A stretch of DNA of 64,000 nucleotides from Rhodamnia argentea (taxonomy: Eukaryota; Streptophyta; Magnoliopsida; Myrtales; Myrtaceae), in NCBI RefSeq assembly GCF_020921035.1, contig NC_063150.1, forward strand, positions 29,621,826 through 29,685,825, written 5' to 3'. The position numbers were made by a program, and so were the translations under genes. Under the pieces are notes generated by a model, which did not search any database, was not told the DNA's origin, and was given only the letters and a program-made list of their open reading frames with translations. Shown here in pieces: positions 47,801 to 58,536 of this stretch; position 1 is the first letter of the stretch, and each line of letters begins with the position of its first letter.

Positions 47801-47959
47801 ATTCACCAACTCCAACATAGAGTCCCCCAGTCCAATCGATCATGCGTCTTTCCAGTGCTTGTTCCATGCACCACTCTCATATCGGAGACACATTTCCCGA
47901 CATTGAAATTACAAAATATCCCTATGATCACGAGCCTCGCAGTATTTTGTGATGTATTC
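47801..47959 (-). pseudogene. Possible 5' remnant of a Gnk2-like paralogue
   Basis: The minus-strand frame from ATG 47959 begins MNTSQNTARLVIIGIFCNFN and aligns without gaps to the first 24 residues of the gene at 48744-49061 (shared M-N, L, I, F-C, N and a Cys at 24). The DNA just upstream (47960-48105) also resembles the promoter side of that gene (TTCATGATTTG, GGCAAAAGGCAC-like). Beyond the signal peptide there is no resemblance. Confidence 0.35.
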
Positions 47960-48105
47960 ATGATTTGGTTATCTATCTTTCCGCTCTTCTCCGGACTTTT
48001 CCTTCATTAAAGCTCCAATAGATGGTTTAAAAGGTTTCTCAAAGGTTTGTCCACGGACTTTAATTTATAAACTCTCTTAAGTTATCCGATGGCAAAAAGC
48101 CTATT

Positions 48106-48743
48106 GCCTTGAAGCAAAATTACTAAATCTTTGCGCATTACTCATTTTTTATAGGTGAAACAGAGAGCACCTAATCTATTTGGATCTCGAAAACACATAA
48201 GCATGTATGTTTTATTCTTTCTATTAATGAATCAAATTAGCAATAATTTTCCAGATCATAGGTACTTCGTTCTTTTGTTAGGCTACGTCAATCAACAATA
48301 CACATCCTCTCTTGTCACTATGCTGACTCTATGTAAGTGGAATAATGAATTCATGTAACACAACACAATAAAAAGATGAATTTGTTGACCTCCTTGTTTC
48401 ACCTTTATGTCTTGTGCTTATTCTTCTCCTTGTATTAATGAGCAGAATCTTCTGTTTATTTGTTCTTTGAAAAAGAATCTTCCTATGAAATTTGTTATAA
48501 GAAGCCGGTATAGATAAGGATGTAGCTTAGCAGATTATTTCAAGGTCTCAACTTCAAGATCAAATATTCAGACCAATCCTCAACTTTGGGGATTGATCCT
48601 TGCTCGAATCATGGCTAAAACGCGGAAACTCTTAACAGTTTCAAGGTGTCAAGATCAAATATTTTTGTTTATCAAGCCTAATGAGTTTGTTGAGTGAAGC
48701 TCTTGATCCCTATGCAACTAATTCAATGCCGAATCGCATCTAC
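48106..48743. other. Intergenic, nothing recognised
   Basis: AT-rich with no supported gene. Confidence 0.4.
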
Positions 48744-49061
48744 TCAAGGTACAAATGCAAAGCATTCACGAGTACTAGTTCCACACTCACAACAATCAGA
48801 TTGTGGCATTGCCCCATTACACACTCCATGACCGTAACAGTTCCAACATTGAATGTAATAATCGTAACCATTGTTTTCTGTGTTATCGCGTAGATCATCC
48901 ATAACACAACCTTTGTCAACCACATAGTCATCTGTAAGAGAGTATGTCCTTCTACTGCATATATGATAAACCTCTGTCGTGTCAGCAGTACATCTCACAA
49001 TATTGCCAGAGCAAAACAGCCATATGAGGAGGAGTGTCACCATATGTTTCAATATGTTCAT
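48744..49061 (-). CDS. Short Gnk2/DUF26-type cysteine-rich secreted protein
   Basis: The 105-residue single-exon frame starts with a hydrophobic signal peptide (about residues 7-24). The mature part carries VMDDLRDNTENNGYDYY, YGHGVC and the family signature C-x8-C-x2-C at Cys81, Cys90, Cys93, all typical of the Gnk2-homologous (DUF26) domain found in ginkbilobin, cysteine-rich repeat secretory proteins and CRK receptors. Single-domain secreted members bind mannose or act against fungi. Here the frame stops soon after Cys100, before the last conserved Cys and RY-like end of the domain, so it is about 20-25 residues short. It may be a truncated or frameshifted gene. Confidence 0.62.
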   Translation of the reverse strand: MNILKHMVTLLLIWLFCSGNIVRCTADTTEVYHICSRRTYSLTDDYVVDKGCVMDDLRDNTENNGYDYYIQCWNCYGHGVCNGAMPQSDCCECGTSTRECFAFVP

Positions 49062-49994
49062 GATTTGACTCTCTACCCTTTTTTATCCTTAATTCTTTTT
49101 TTCTTTGATAGAAGCTCGATTTGCCTGGTCTATATAAAGAGATTCTGCTCATAGGTTTCTCCACCAAGTTTTTGTTTATGAATTTGGTGGAAGGCTCTTT
49201 TGGATCTTACCAAGCATGGATTTGCATTTTCGATAAAAACGTTAATTATTTTTTGAGTTATTCGAGGGCAAAAGGCACTTGTTTAATAACAAATTTAATT
49301 AATGATTTCTATTCTTTAGATGTTATTTATCTCTCCATGTGAAATGCAATTTCGGCAATCAACATGGTATATAACTTGAGATATTACATGGAAGTCTTCT
49401 ATCTCACTCACACAAAATTATATTGTCGTTTTAAAGCATGCAGAACATACGATTTGTCATTTGTTCCCATGTAAATAAAAAACTCAGTACCTCGGTTCCA
49501 CTATAAAAAAAAATTGTAAATTTAAACATAGACGTTAACATCGATGACGCTATATCTGTACATAGACTTACGACACGTCATAGAAAAATAAAAAATGTTG
49601 CGGAAACAAGCAATCTATCCATAAATTAAATAGAAAAAGCAAACAGATAGAAACCGCGAGCGAACATACATAGTAAATGAGAAAAAGCAAACAGATAGAA
49701 ACCGCGAGCGAACATACATAGTAAATGAGAAGATCCTCACGCCCGTGAGCAAACTATAGTTCTGCATCTAGGATCCGTTGAATAGAAAGTTGGATCTACA
49801 TTGGATCTCACCCTACTTCTTTGGATGGGTGTTCATCCCATAGAAAATGGAAATTTTGATATAGCAAGGCATGACTGAGAGAAGAAATGGGCCCTTCTTT
49901 CGTATGGATACTCATATTGAGACTAGCTGGCCTTTCGTGGCAAGGGAAAAGGATGAGGAACCATTGAACCAAAGCTCTGATACCCAATTCAATT
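49062..49994. other. Gnk2-like upstream region and plastid-like fringe
   Basis: No gene is seen. Sequence up to about 49300 is the upstream side of the Gnk2-like gene. Confidence 0.4.
49633..49728. repeat. Two-copy 48-bp direct repeat
   Basis: GAAAAAGCAAACAGATAGAA and the following 28 bp occur twice head to tail, at 49633-49680 and 49681-49728, with no mismatch apparent. Confidence 0.9.
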
Positions 49995-50021
49995 GGTTGG
50001 ACCGTAGGTGCGATGATTTAC
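49995..50021 (+). pseudogene. Plastid trnI-GAU intron/3'-exon scrap
   Basis: GGTTGGACCGTAGGTGCGAT and the next seven bases match my memory of the end of the plastid trnI-GAU intron just before its second exon. The match then stops. It is short, so confidence rests on the plastid pieces next to it. Confidence 0.4.
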
Positions 50022-50336
50022 AAAAATGAAAAGTGAATTTCCTATTTTTGTATAAAAAAAAGTACAATAAAAAAAAGAGACCCAAAATGAAAGTAGCTTT
50101 CTCGCACCGCAAGGAAACGAAAGTTTAATGTATTTTTTGTGAAGGGAAAAAGGACAAAACCAAAACTCATCTTTCTTGGTTCAATGCGAAAATTGTTATG
50201 GGTTAAATTATAAGAAACTTTTGATTTTTCACAATTGCAACTACCCATTGCAAGGACTTTATATTAGGTAAAAATGCAAACCTATAGCTGCAGAAGTTTT
50301 CGACGGAATGAAAAAGACATATATAGTAGAGTCATA

Positions 50337-50447
50337 GACAAAATAATAAATGTGATATATGATTGGTCATATAATCGTGGTTACATAGATGCTTTTTATA
50401 CAATATCCTTAACTCAGGGTATAAGAGGACTAGCTGAACTACTTTTA
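50337..50447 (+). pseudogene. ndhF: Plastid ndhF C-terminal fragment
   Basis: Translates as [20 protein letters not shown] followed by [15 protein letters not shown], the well-known C-terminal region of plastid NADH dehydrogenase-like subunit 5. About 37 codons are recognisable and the rest of the gene is absent. It is nuclear-integrated plastid DNA with no function expected. Confidence 0.82.
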
Positions 50448-50557
50448 TGGAAAGGGAGTGTGTGCGAGTTGTTTATTTCAAGAATCGGCTAATAGAATCT
50501 TCGAAAAAATCCTTTCCCATAATAAAGAAAAGACTTACTATCTTTGGGATCTGATGC

Positions 50558-50603
50558 TTCATGGCTCGATAGATAATTTGATAAGCCAATGATTTTTTTT
50601 TCC
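50558..50603 (-). pseudogene. rps7: Plastid rps7 fragment
   Basis: On the minus strand the sequence encodes KKSLAYQIIYRAMK, a conserved piece of plastid ribosomal protein S7, and then diverges. One extra A in the A-tract may shift the frame. Confidence 0.68.
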
Positions 50604-50652
50604 TGTTTCAAAATACGATTACGGGGTGGAGATGATGGGGTCGGTCCATGGA

Positions 50653-50990
50653 GGAACTCGGCAAATTAGCCCCATAAGTTCGCAAGAAGGGGTGCCTAGG
50701 GCAACTAGGTCGCAGTATAGAGACACGAACGATTGTTTCTTAAATACATAGCTCTATGTTAAGGTGCAAGCTATAGGAGGGGGACCGCCTACCCCAATGG
50801 TCCAAGGTTAAGAAGAGGGATTCACTGAATCGAAGCCCGAGTGAATGGAAGCCATAACTAGAACAATCGAAAGGTAGGAAAATTCCTTGTCAAGTAAATT
50901 CTAATTTGCATGAAAGGTGTAATGATTCCACTATAGACTCGGTGTAATCTGAGTATTGGTTACCCGGAACCCGTGGAGCTTTACACTAGA
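50653..50990 (+). pseudogene. Decayed 23S rRNA domain IV-V segment (plastid-like)
   Basis: Colinear rRNA landmarks are visible: GGAACTCGGCAAATTAGCCCC, AGAAGGGGTGCC, AAGGTTAAGAAG, TGAATCGAAGCCC, AAATTCCTTGTCAAGTAA, GAAAGGTGTAATGA, AGACTCGGTG and CCCGTGGAGCTTTAC. Many positions differ from the universal core by C to T or G to A, as expected when methylated organelle DNA decays in the nucleus. It is not a working rRNA. Plastid origin is inferred from the neighbouring ndhF and rps7 scraps. Confidence 0.68.
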
Positions 50991-51361
50991 TTTACATGAT
51001 CCGGTCGGTGTGACCTATGTCCGCGGGGAGTGTAGAAAAGAATTTCACTATGGACCGAACTATACAACAAAGATTATAACCACACTCAAGTCATTCAAAC
51101 ACTCTCAGTATTTCCTAGCCTCCAATTATAATTAATAATTTAGAGTGGTTAGCCCTATGTTTCCTTAGGAAATAATCTCTCAATCTTACAAATGAATTCA
51201 GAAATCTTACTACAAGTTTGATCGGCTTCCACGCTAAAATTATTGGTGTAATTCCATGAAGACGATCAAGATAAAACCCACACCAAACACTCGGTCACAA
51301 ACGGTTTTTCACTAATTCTTCATGTCCAATAGAGCAATCCACAGGTACATATGTAATTATA
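50991..51361. other. Intergenic, nothing recognised
   Basis: No gene is seen between the rRNA-like scrap and the LTR. Confidence 0.4.
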
Positions 51362-51366
51362 TATAA

Positions 51367-51795
51367 TGTGGCACCCTAGAAATTCACCATCTGTAAAGTT
51401 CTTGAATTCAATAAAAGGATGAATATTAAATTTCAGTTCGTGTAATATTTTGAATCGTAAGGATGTAAGTGACAATTTTTGGACGTTTTCCAGAAAGCCG
51501 ATTAGATTAGATTAGGTTCCGATAATCTTAGTCATTGCGAATTAGAATGGAAATCCTCACACCTGAGCCTAATCCCGACCGAGCCTAGCTTGTGAAAAAA
51601 CCAAAAATACCGTCCGTCAATCGAGCCAAAAATTCGTTTAGTTACGAATTATTGAATTCCCTCCTTGCCCTTCAATAATTCACTAGGAGACAAGAAAATT
51701 CAAAGGTGACACGACCCTTCACTATTCCTAATGTCACATCTCCACCTACCCATCATCATCATCTTCTCTCTCCTCTCCCTTCTCACCCCCTATGT

Positions 51796-51841
<46 letters not shown>

Positions 51842-54353
51842 ACTTCCTCCTGTTCATCTTCTTCTTCCTTCTCCATCTTCTTCCTTTTTTTTTTCTTATG
51901 TTGCCGTGAAGCCGACGCCCCCGCCGTCCGGTTGCTCTACCACCGTTGCACACTGCCACCGCCACTCCACCGCCGCGCCCTCACCCAAGCCCTCTGCTAA
52001 CCCGACAGCCGCTCAACCTATCGTTCGAGCCACCGACCAGCCCGCCAAGCTTCGCCCGACCTCTGTCAAGCTGCCCTCACCACTCCGTCGCGCCACCGCT
52101 TCCCGGCCGAGACCCGCCGTTCGTCGTCACCCCCACCTCACACCACCACTAGCCCGACGACCTTCGACCGCCACTACCTCAACCCGCCGAACCCGCGACC
52201 ATGACTTCCCCCTACCGACCTCCGCCTCTGTCTTGAGCCGGTCAGCCCTGTTAACCCTCGCCTCTGTCCCAATCGACCACCCCAGCAGCCATGCCGGCTC
52301 CAGCCTGCGCGTCCTGTGAGACCCCCAGTAGCCGCCTGTCGGTCCCAAGCTCCGGCCGCCACCCGCTGGACCAAACCGCCTCAGTTGTTGTTGCCGTCGT
52401 CGAAGTTACTATCCCGTGAACAGTACCCACAACCCAAAACCCAACCCTAAAAGTGCCCAACCCGTCTTCGATCGCCGATTTTTTTTTTTTTTTGTGAGTT
52501 AGCCCCTAACTCTCGGTTAGGACGCTAATTGCGTTTGGAATTAGATTAATTAGCTAATTAGGGTGTTTAGGTAGCTTAATTACGATCGGATTAGATAGAA
52601 ACGTGGTTTAGGCTAATGACCATAATTAGTTAAGTTAGTCGATTAGCTAGGTTGTCTGCGACTAATTGATTATTAGAATTGATTGGTTGTATTTGATTGA
52701 TTGTGAGAGAGCAATAGGTTAGAGACGAGCGTGCGATTATTTGTCGATTGGAGTTGAAATTGTTATCAAAATTGACTAGCTACGATGGATTAATCGTCTC
52801 TTGAATTGTTGGATTTGAATGCCGAAATTGACTATTGATTGTCATGGGTGTCTAAGTGAAGGTTAATCGCCTCAAATTACTTGAAATGTCAATTGATAAA
52901 ATTGTGCATTCATGTGACCATGTATGAGATCAAATTGTATGTTTTAGCATGAAAACAGCCTTGGGCCAAGTATTTGAGTATGCGGGTATGGGCATTCGAC
53001 TAAATTCAAAGAAATGAACCGGCTGGTTATGGCGGTGCTTGAGTGGTCACCTAATTGGGAATCCGACAATCATTGCCTTCTGATTAGTCGGTCCTAGTAA
53101 TCATTGTCTTCTGGTTGCTAGATGCACGTCGATCATTGTCTTCTGGCTGTTCGTTTGCCGGTCGCAATTTGTGAAGGGCCGAAACCTTTTTAATGATTCT
53201 TATTAGTTTCGTGCCGTGTTGACAATCAATGTCTTCTGGTTGGTCGAATGAGGTCACATGGAATATCAGAAGCCATCGCCGGAAGTAAGGGACGATGCCC
53301 GATCTTGCTAGGAGAGCACCAACTAACTAGTGTGCTAGACCTACGGATCATTTCTAATAATAAATGGACTACATGTAGTGTCCTCTGCATGCAACGGATG
53401 TGATGCTTTGCTATTGGATTGGTTGGTTGACTGTTATGTCGCGTACGCATTGCATTACACGTGGATTCTGGAGAGTAAGCTTGCATGTGGTTGAAATATC
53501 TGCTTTGTGATGATACGATTGTTTGTTAGGACGTTCGAGCGAATCAACACCCTAGCCGGGCTTAGGCGTTGACTCATTGAGATTTATTTCTTTCCCTATC
53601 GTTTAACCTTTCGGGTCCCGAATGATTGAGCGACATGTCCAATTCGGCGTCCCTACCGACCAACATTTCTATATTATCCACCATGAGGAAGTGCCCTCGG
53701 GGCGGGTCCGGGAATAGCATGTCACGGAGATGCGGGTCGAGGAAGGGTTGCCGCACCTAGTGCTGCACCCCTTTCGAGCCTGGTTTCTCAATGACCATAG
53801 TGTACTCTATGGTCTGCTACGGAGACATGAGGGACCCCTTAATCCGTGCCCTTACGTTCTCTCTTGGGATCCCATGGATTTGGATATGCCCGATAGTGAC
53901 GTAGTGGACCCCGAGTCTGATATAGAGGCGGAGCCCTCTTCTAGTCGGGGTTCTAGGGCTTAGTCATGACCGCCCTCTTTTTGGAGCCCCGTTGATGCCA
54001 AGGCATGGCTGTGGGAGTAGTCTTTTGGGAGTAGATGAGAGCTTAACCTTACCCAACCGTGTATCTTTTTGAGGTCCTAGTGAGCCACCCCGAAGGATGG
54101 GGTTGTATACCTCTTCTATAGCTCTGTAGGTTTAAAACTCATCTGCTTTTGTTTAATGAATGCAATTGTCTTTTGCCGCAATTGATTGTTGTGATTTCTG
54201 CTTGTACTATCCTGCTGATCTTGTTGTTTGGGAGAGTTGCATGTTCTGCATGCGCTAGAAGTTCATAGGTCGATAGTGCACCTAGGACGCTATCATTCAT
54301 GACCTGTAGCGATTTGGTAGGGATGTTGCGAACTCGAGAGCCGGGGCGTGACA
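51367..54353 (+). mobile_element. Solo LTR, family 2, plus orientation (2987 bp)
   Basis: Starts TGTGGCACCCTAGAAATTC and ends GAGCCGGGGCGTGACA. Flanks TATAA (51362-51366) and TATAC (54354-54358) match at 4 of 5. CT-microsatellite leader at 51796-51833, donor-like GTGAGTTAG at 52494. The acceptor region reads CCTTTCGG, so the AG has probably been lost. The LTR ORF follows at 53623. Proline-rich frames around 51790-52320 overlap open frames on the other strand and are compositional. Confidence 0.83.
53623..53963 (+). pseudogene. ORF inside family-2 LTR, one in-frame stop
   Basis: The frame begins MIERHVQFGVP, has a TAG about 31 codons in, and continues to 53963 through HPFRAWFLND and DLDMPDSDVVDPESDIE, an acidic tail. 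It corresponds in position and pattern to the intact frame at 9958-10398 and more closely to the broken one at 63398-63790 (AWFLDD, ELDMPNGEIIDPEHD). Function unknown. Confidence 0.5.
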
Positions 54354-54358
54354 TATAC

Positions 54359-54614
54359 AATCTGCCAATCAAAAAGCAAAAGATCTAAGAACCACGCATC
54401 GAATATTATGAAACAAAAATAGGAAATTTAGTTCCTCCTACGACTTGGAATCGAATATTGACTTTCATTTTTATGGCATCAGGATTACTAGCACCTGAAC
54501 AAAAAGGCCCTATGAAGCATAGGAAAGTTTCCTTAACTGACTGGTCGATGGTTATTGATCCCACTCTATCTAAACAAAAACATGATAATACATAAGGTAG
54601 TAGCCAAAATAGCA
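54359..54614. other. Intergenic, unassigned
   Basis: A short frame with MASGLLAPEQKGP is visible near 54475-54590 but I cannot place it in a family. Confidence 0.3.
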
Positions 54615-54622
54615 GTCACGAT

Positions 54623-55467
54623 TAGGGGTGTCAACGGTTCGGTTCGGTTCGATTTTCCAGAAAAACCGAACCAAACCAAACCAAACCATTAGGATGAGCA
54701 ACTAAACCGAACCGAATCGCAAACCAAACCGAATACAAACTGAACCGAAAATTCAATTCAATTCGGTTCGGTTTGATTTTTCAATTTTCCTTTCTATTTT
54801 TTGTTTCCTTTTCTGTTTCAGATCTGGTGTTGTTACCTGTGGAGTACCAAGTTGCATCTGCTAAATCCTTCGAAAAGGCCTTCGTTGCCCCCAAGTCCAA
54901 TTCATCTTCACACATCCCAAAGCAAGATCCTGATTTTCAAAAATGGGCACAAAAATGATTTTTTTTTTTGTGCTAACTGCGGTGCGGACTCGTGGAGATG
55001 GATTTGCCATGAGATCACCCCTTTCCACACATCCTCTGTGCCTCCATCGTCGTCCCCATTTGAGGTCGACGGACCACGGAACGGCGAGCTCCGATATGAG
55101 CGCCGAGCTCTCCAAGTTCTACTGCTCGGCGGAGATCTGGTCTCTCTGCAAATCACTTTCCTTCTTATTTTCAAAAATCTCTGAGCTTTTTTTTCTCTCT
55201 TTTGGCCCTTTGCACAAAAAGAGGGAAAAAATGAAAAAAAATAATTATTTCTTCCAAATCACTAATGTTACCTTTTAACAGTAAAGAAGATATTTTGGTT
55301 CGCGGTTCGATTAACTGAACCAAATCGAAATAACCTGAACTAAAAAGAAAGAATGGTAATTTGTCATTATCCGAACCGAAAACCGAACCAAACCGAAATG
55401 TGCTAAATTTTCGGTTCGGTTCGATTAGTGGTTTGGTTTAGTTTTTCGATTCGGTTTTACACCTCTA
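54623..55467. mobile_element. Non-autonomous hAT-like element (845 bp)
   Basis: Left end TAGGGGTGTCAACGG and inverted right end TAGAGGTGTAAAACC, with flanks GTCACGAT (54615-54622) and GTCACGGT (55468-55475), 7 of 8 matching. Subterminal arrays of GGTTCGGTTCGG and AACCGAACC occupy both sides. The interior (54800-55190) is less repetitive and could include captured host sequence, but I recognise no gene in it. Confidence 0.8.
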
Positions 55468-55475
55468 GTCACGGT

Positions 55476-55833
55476 AGAGGAGAACCCCTCAACATTATCA
55501 AACTCGACCTTGAACTGGCTTGATCAAGATGATACTCTTTCAATGGCTAAACTGCTTGTCGCTCGAGATGCTCAGGTTCGCAGCTTCGCTCATCGCAAAA
55601 CAGTTGACTAGATGCAGATTTATCTAACAAATAGTGGAAGTGTTGAACAGTTTGAAGAATTTTAAAATAGATGTGTAGTGATTCGGTTAATTCATTTGAG
55701 TTAGTCTACTCTTTTAAACTTACATCAATAAATTTAGTGTTAAACATTTCGACGAAATTTCAAAATAGTCCTTCCGATCAAATTTCGCCGCAAATCAGTT
55801 ACGTGGCATCAGGACAGTAGAAAAAGATGTAAC
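55476..55833. other. Intergenic with MITE-like scrap
   Basis: No gene. The stretch 55745-55800 (AAATTTCAAAATAGTCCTTCC) resembles the interior of the MITE at 60009-60343. Confidence 0.4.
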
Positions 55834-56574
55834 TTTCTCATATTAGCTTTGGCAACTGCCACTGCTTTTGCTTATGACCAGAGTCCTCTTTAGTACATAT
55901 GTGTGGCCACCAATGCCCTCGACTCTGGAGGTTGGTCCGCAAATCTTGCACTACTCATGTCTTTCCATTCCGGCTTATGTTGCCAAAGCAATGACAGGAA
56001 TTATCTTTCTTATGCAGTATTTGTGAATGGAAACTTCTGCAATGACTCAAAACAAGCAACAGCTGATGATTTCCTCTTTATGGGGTTCGGAAATCCTAGA
56101 AACACATCGAATCTGATCAGATCAAAGGTCGCTCCGGCTTTCATCGACCAATTTCCGGGACTCAACACTCTTGGAATATCCATGACTGGCATCGACTTCG
56201 CTCCCAGTGGCCTAAATCCTCCCCACACTCACCCTTGAGGCACTGCAGTTCTGATCGCGGTGGAGGGTACGCTACTTGTTGGTTTCGTCACTTCCAACCA
56301 ATTAAACAACATTCTCTTCACCAAAGTCTTGTACAAGGGGGACGTGTTTTTGTTCCAAAACGGTCTTATTCACTTCCCGTTGAATATCGGAAACCCCTAT
56401 GCACTGGCCTTCGCTAGTCTTAGCAGCCAGAACCCAGGAGTCATTACCATTGCTAATGCTGTCTTTGGTGCGAAGCCACCCATTTGTGCTGATGTCCTCA
56501 CCAAGGCCTTCCAAGTCGATAAGCGGATGGTCGGCTCTCTCCAGGCGCCGTATTGGTACGACGACAACAACTAA
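55834..56574 (+). pseudogene. Germin-like pseudogene, B type
   Basis: Exon remnants 55834-55930 and 56018-56574 flank an 87-nt intron, the B-type length, with GT and AG intact. Codons 1-7, with the start, are replaced by unrelated sequence. TAG at 55891-55893 interrupts exon 1 where B1 has Gln27, and TGA at 56236-56238 replaces the Arg right after the PPHTHP of box 1. The remaining cupin sequence is readable to [11 protein letters not shown] and WYDDNN, one codon longer than the intact genes. No TATA box is found at the usual distance. It cannot give a full protein. Confidence 0.9.
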
Positions 56575-57954
56575 ACAGAATGTATGGCCAAAAACAAAAA
56601 GAAAGATTAAACAGAATAAAAGTTTTCTTAGACCAATCATTACTTGCGTATACACAATATCAAGGCACTATGTACTAATGGGATAAGTCGAAGGTGAGGC
56701 TCACACAAACACTAACAACTCACTAAGGAAGAGGAACTGAGATAGCTTTTCTATATATTTCTGTATTCAATCGATTCACCAATATCAAAAATGGTTACAA
56801 GGCATGCCTATTTATAGGCTTCATACAGGACTCTTGAACTACCTGTATAAACTTGAACAAACCGATTTACATACATAACATTGATACATGTACTGGCTCT
56901 TGAAATACTCACATAATAATGACTTTACAATAAAGACCCTTGAAAACTACAAAACAATAAAGACAAGTCTTGGTATGTGCACTAGTTCGTGCATGCGTCT
57001 GGGGAGTTGAACAAACATATGCTCAGTGATCGACACTATCCATGATCAAGACAATATTTATGACTTTGGTTTAATTTCTAACATGTACGTCATGCATGAC
57101 CAGTTTGTAATAAAAGACAGTTCTTTAACATCATCATCATCATCTCTCTCTCTCTCTCTCTCTCGGTAGCGACGAAGATAAGAAAATGCGCACCTGGCCT
57201 GCGAGTGTGCGATAACATCTAAATTATCCAGAAATTGGAAACTTATCATCTAAAATTATGTGATTGCCAGATCAAAGTCCAATGCTCTCAAAACTGTATC
57301 GGAAAAAGAAGCTAGTACCCAGACAAATGCCGATCTCCAATTGTCTTCAAATTGTGTCAAGAGTGTATGGAAAAAAAAAACATCAAGCATCACTCACATT
57401 TACAGACCTAGCAATTGGAATAGCTGGCAAGGTGTCCATCATTATCCAGGAAAGTAAAGTCCCAGAACGACTTTCCTACTCAGTATGCCAAATCTGGTCT
57501 TAGTTAGTGACTTCCACTAGCAATAGCAACTTGACAAATTATAGTTAATTCCAGAGCTCAACTTAGCTTAAAGCTATTCGAGTAAGAAGATTGTAAGTTC
57601 CATCTTTTTTCTGTTTCATTTAGTTTGAAAGTAGCTAAAAAATTGTTGGCTGAACTCGTTTTCCCCAAGAATGGCTCGTCACATGATATTTCTCAAACCA
57701 TGGAGTGTGCAATGAGCCCTCGTTCAAACTCATATTGAGGTATACGCATGTTTCTAGGATACGACAAAACCTTGAATGAGTTATGTTAGCATCATCCTTG
57801 CCTGATGATATCAACATACCACTTCAATTAGAATACAAATGGCCACTGGAAAAATACAGGGATAATTGACGCTATTAGTTACTTCACCTTTTCTTTTCTA
57901 ATAAGTGAAGTGAAGATGAGAGAAAACAGAGGTGCGAGTGGGCTTACCGTCGAA
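56575..57954. other. Flank of GLP pseudogene, no gene
   Basis: Sequence near 57085-57165 (GTCATGCATGACC, AATAAAAGACAG, TC-microsatellite) resembles the GLP-B 3' flank, displaced by about 400 bp, so an insertion at roughly 56670-57080 is likely. No coding region is supported. Confidence 0.45.
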
Positions 57955-58050
57955 GAAGAAATGGTCTGTACTTGATGTTGCAGCTTTGAGATGATGCTAG
58001 ATAGTTTTGTTTTTGTACAAGAAAAGTGGAGAAGAAACGGTTCGAGCATA
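57955..58050 (+). pseudogene. Orphan GLP upstream flank
   Basis: TGGTCTGTACTTGAT, GCTTTGAGATGATGCTAGA and AGAAGAAACGG match 4030-4105 in the GLP-B1 upstream region. No GLP gene follows. Confidence 0.5.
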
Positions 58051-58536
58051 TAAATACTAAACTCATCAAACTTTGTGCAACAAAAGAAAGCATTTCTACC
58101 AAATGTCTATGTTTTTTCACTGCAAACTCATTATGTTCAAGAATGGTCCCCAAAATCTGTGGGAGTTTGCTATCAGAAAATCAAACATAAGTACTTGACT
58201 AATCAACCAAAAACAGAAAAATCAATATAAACTGCAAGAGTTACGGATAAGATTAAAATATGTTGACAGCAAACACTAAATCCTCGGTTGATCACAAGCC
58301 AAGCTAATGATCTCCATTGTGTAAGAGAGCATAAACGCTTATAAATTTCGTAACTTCCTTTTGATTATTAAGAAATAGATATCATCAGCAAATGACTTGC
58401 ATGATTACAAAACTCGCATTACCATGCTCAGTCGTACATCTATAACTCAAATAAACTATGTGATCCCTATTATTCTATATTGCAGGTTCACTCATTACTC
58501 GTCCTTTAGTTATATGCAGACCATATCAGATCTCTG
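58051..58536. other. RR2 3' side, paralogous to 41820-42045
   Basis: No gene. GCAAATGACTTGCATGAT and ACCATGCTCAGTC are shared with the RR1 3' side. Confidence 0.5.

Noticed and set aside
50653..50990. Divergent 23S-like sequence as a sign of a foreign bacterial or endosymbiont rRNA
   Set aside because: Differences look like C to T and G to A decay, and plastid ndhF and rps7 scraps lie next to it, so nuclear-integrated organelle DNA is the simpler reading.
51783..52348. Overlapping proline- or arginine-rich frames on both strands
   Set aside because: Same LTR leader zone as above; frames are open on both strands because of base composition and the CT-microsatellite.
56660..57085. Possible solo LTR or TRIM in the pseudogene's 3' flank
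   Set aside because: An insertion is suggested by the displaced flank, but I could not find matching ends or a target duplication.
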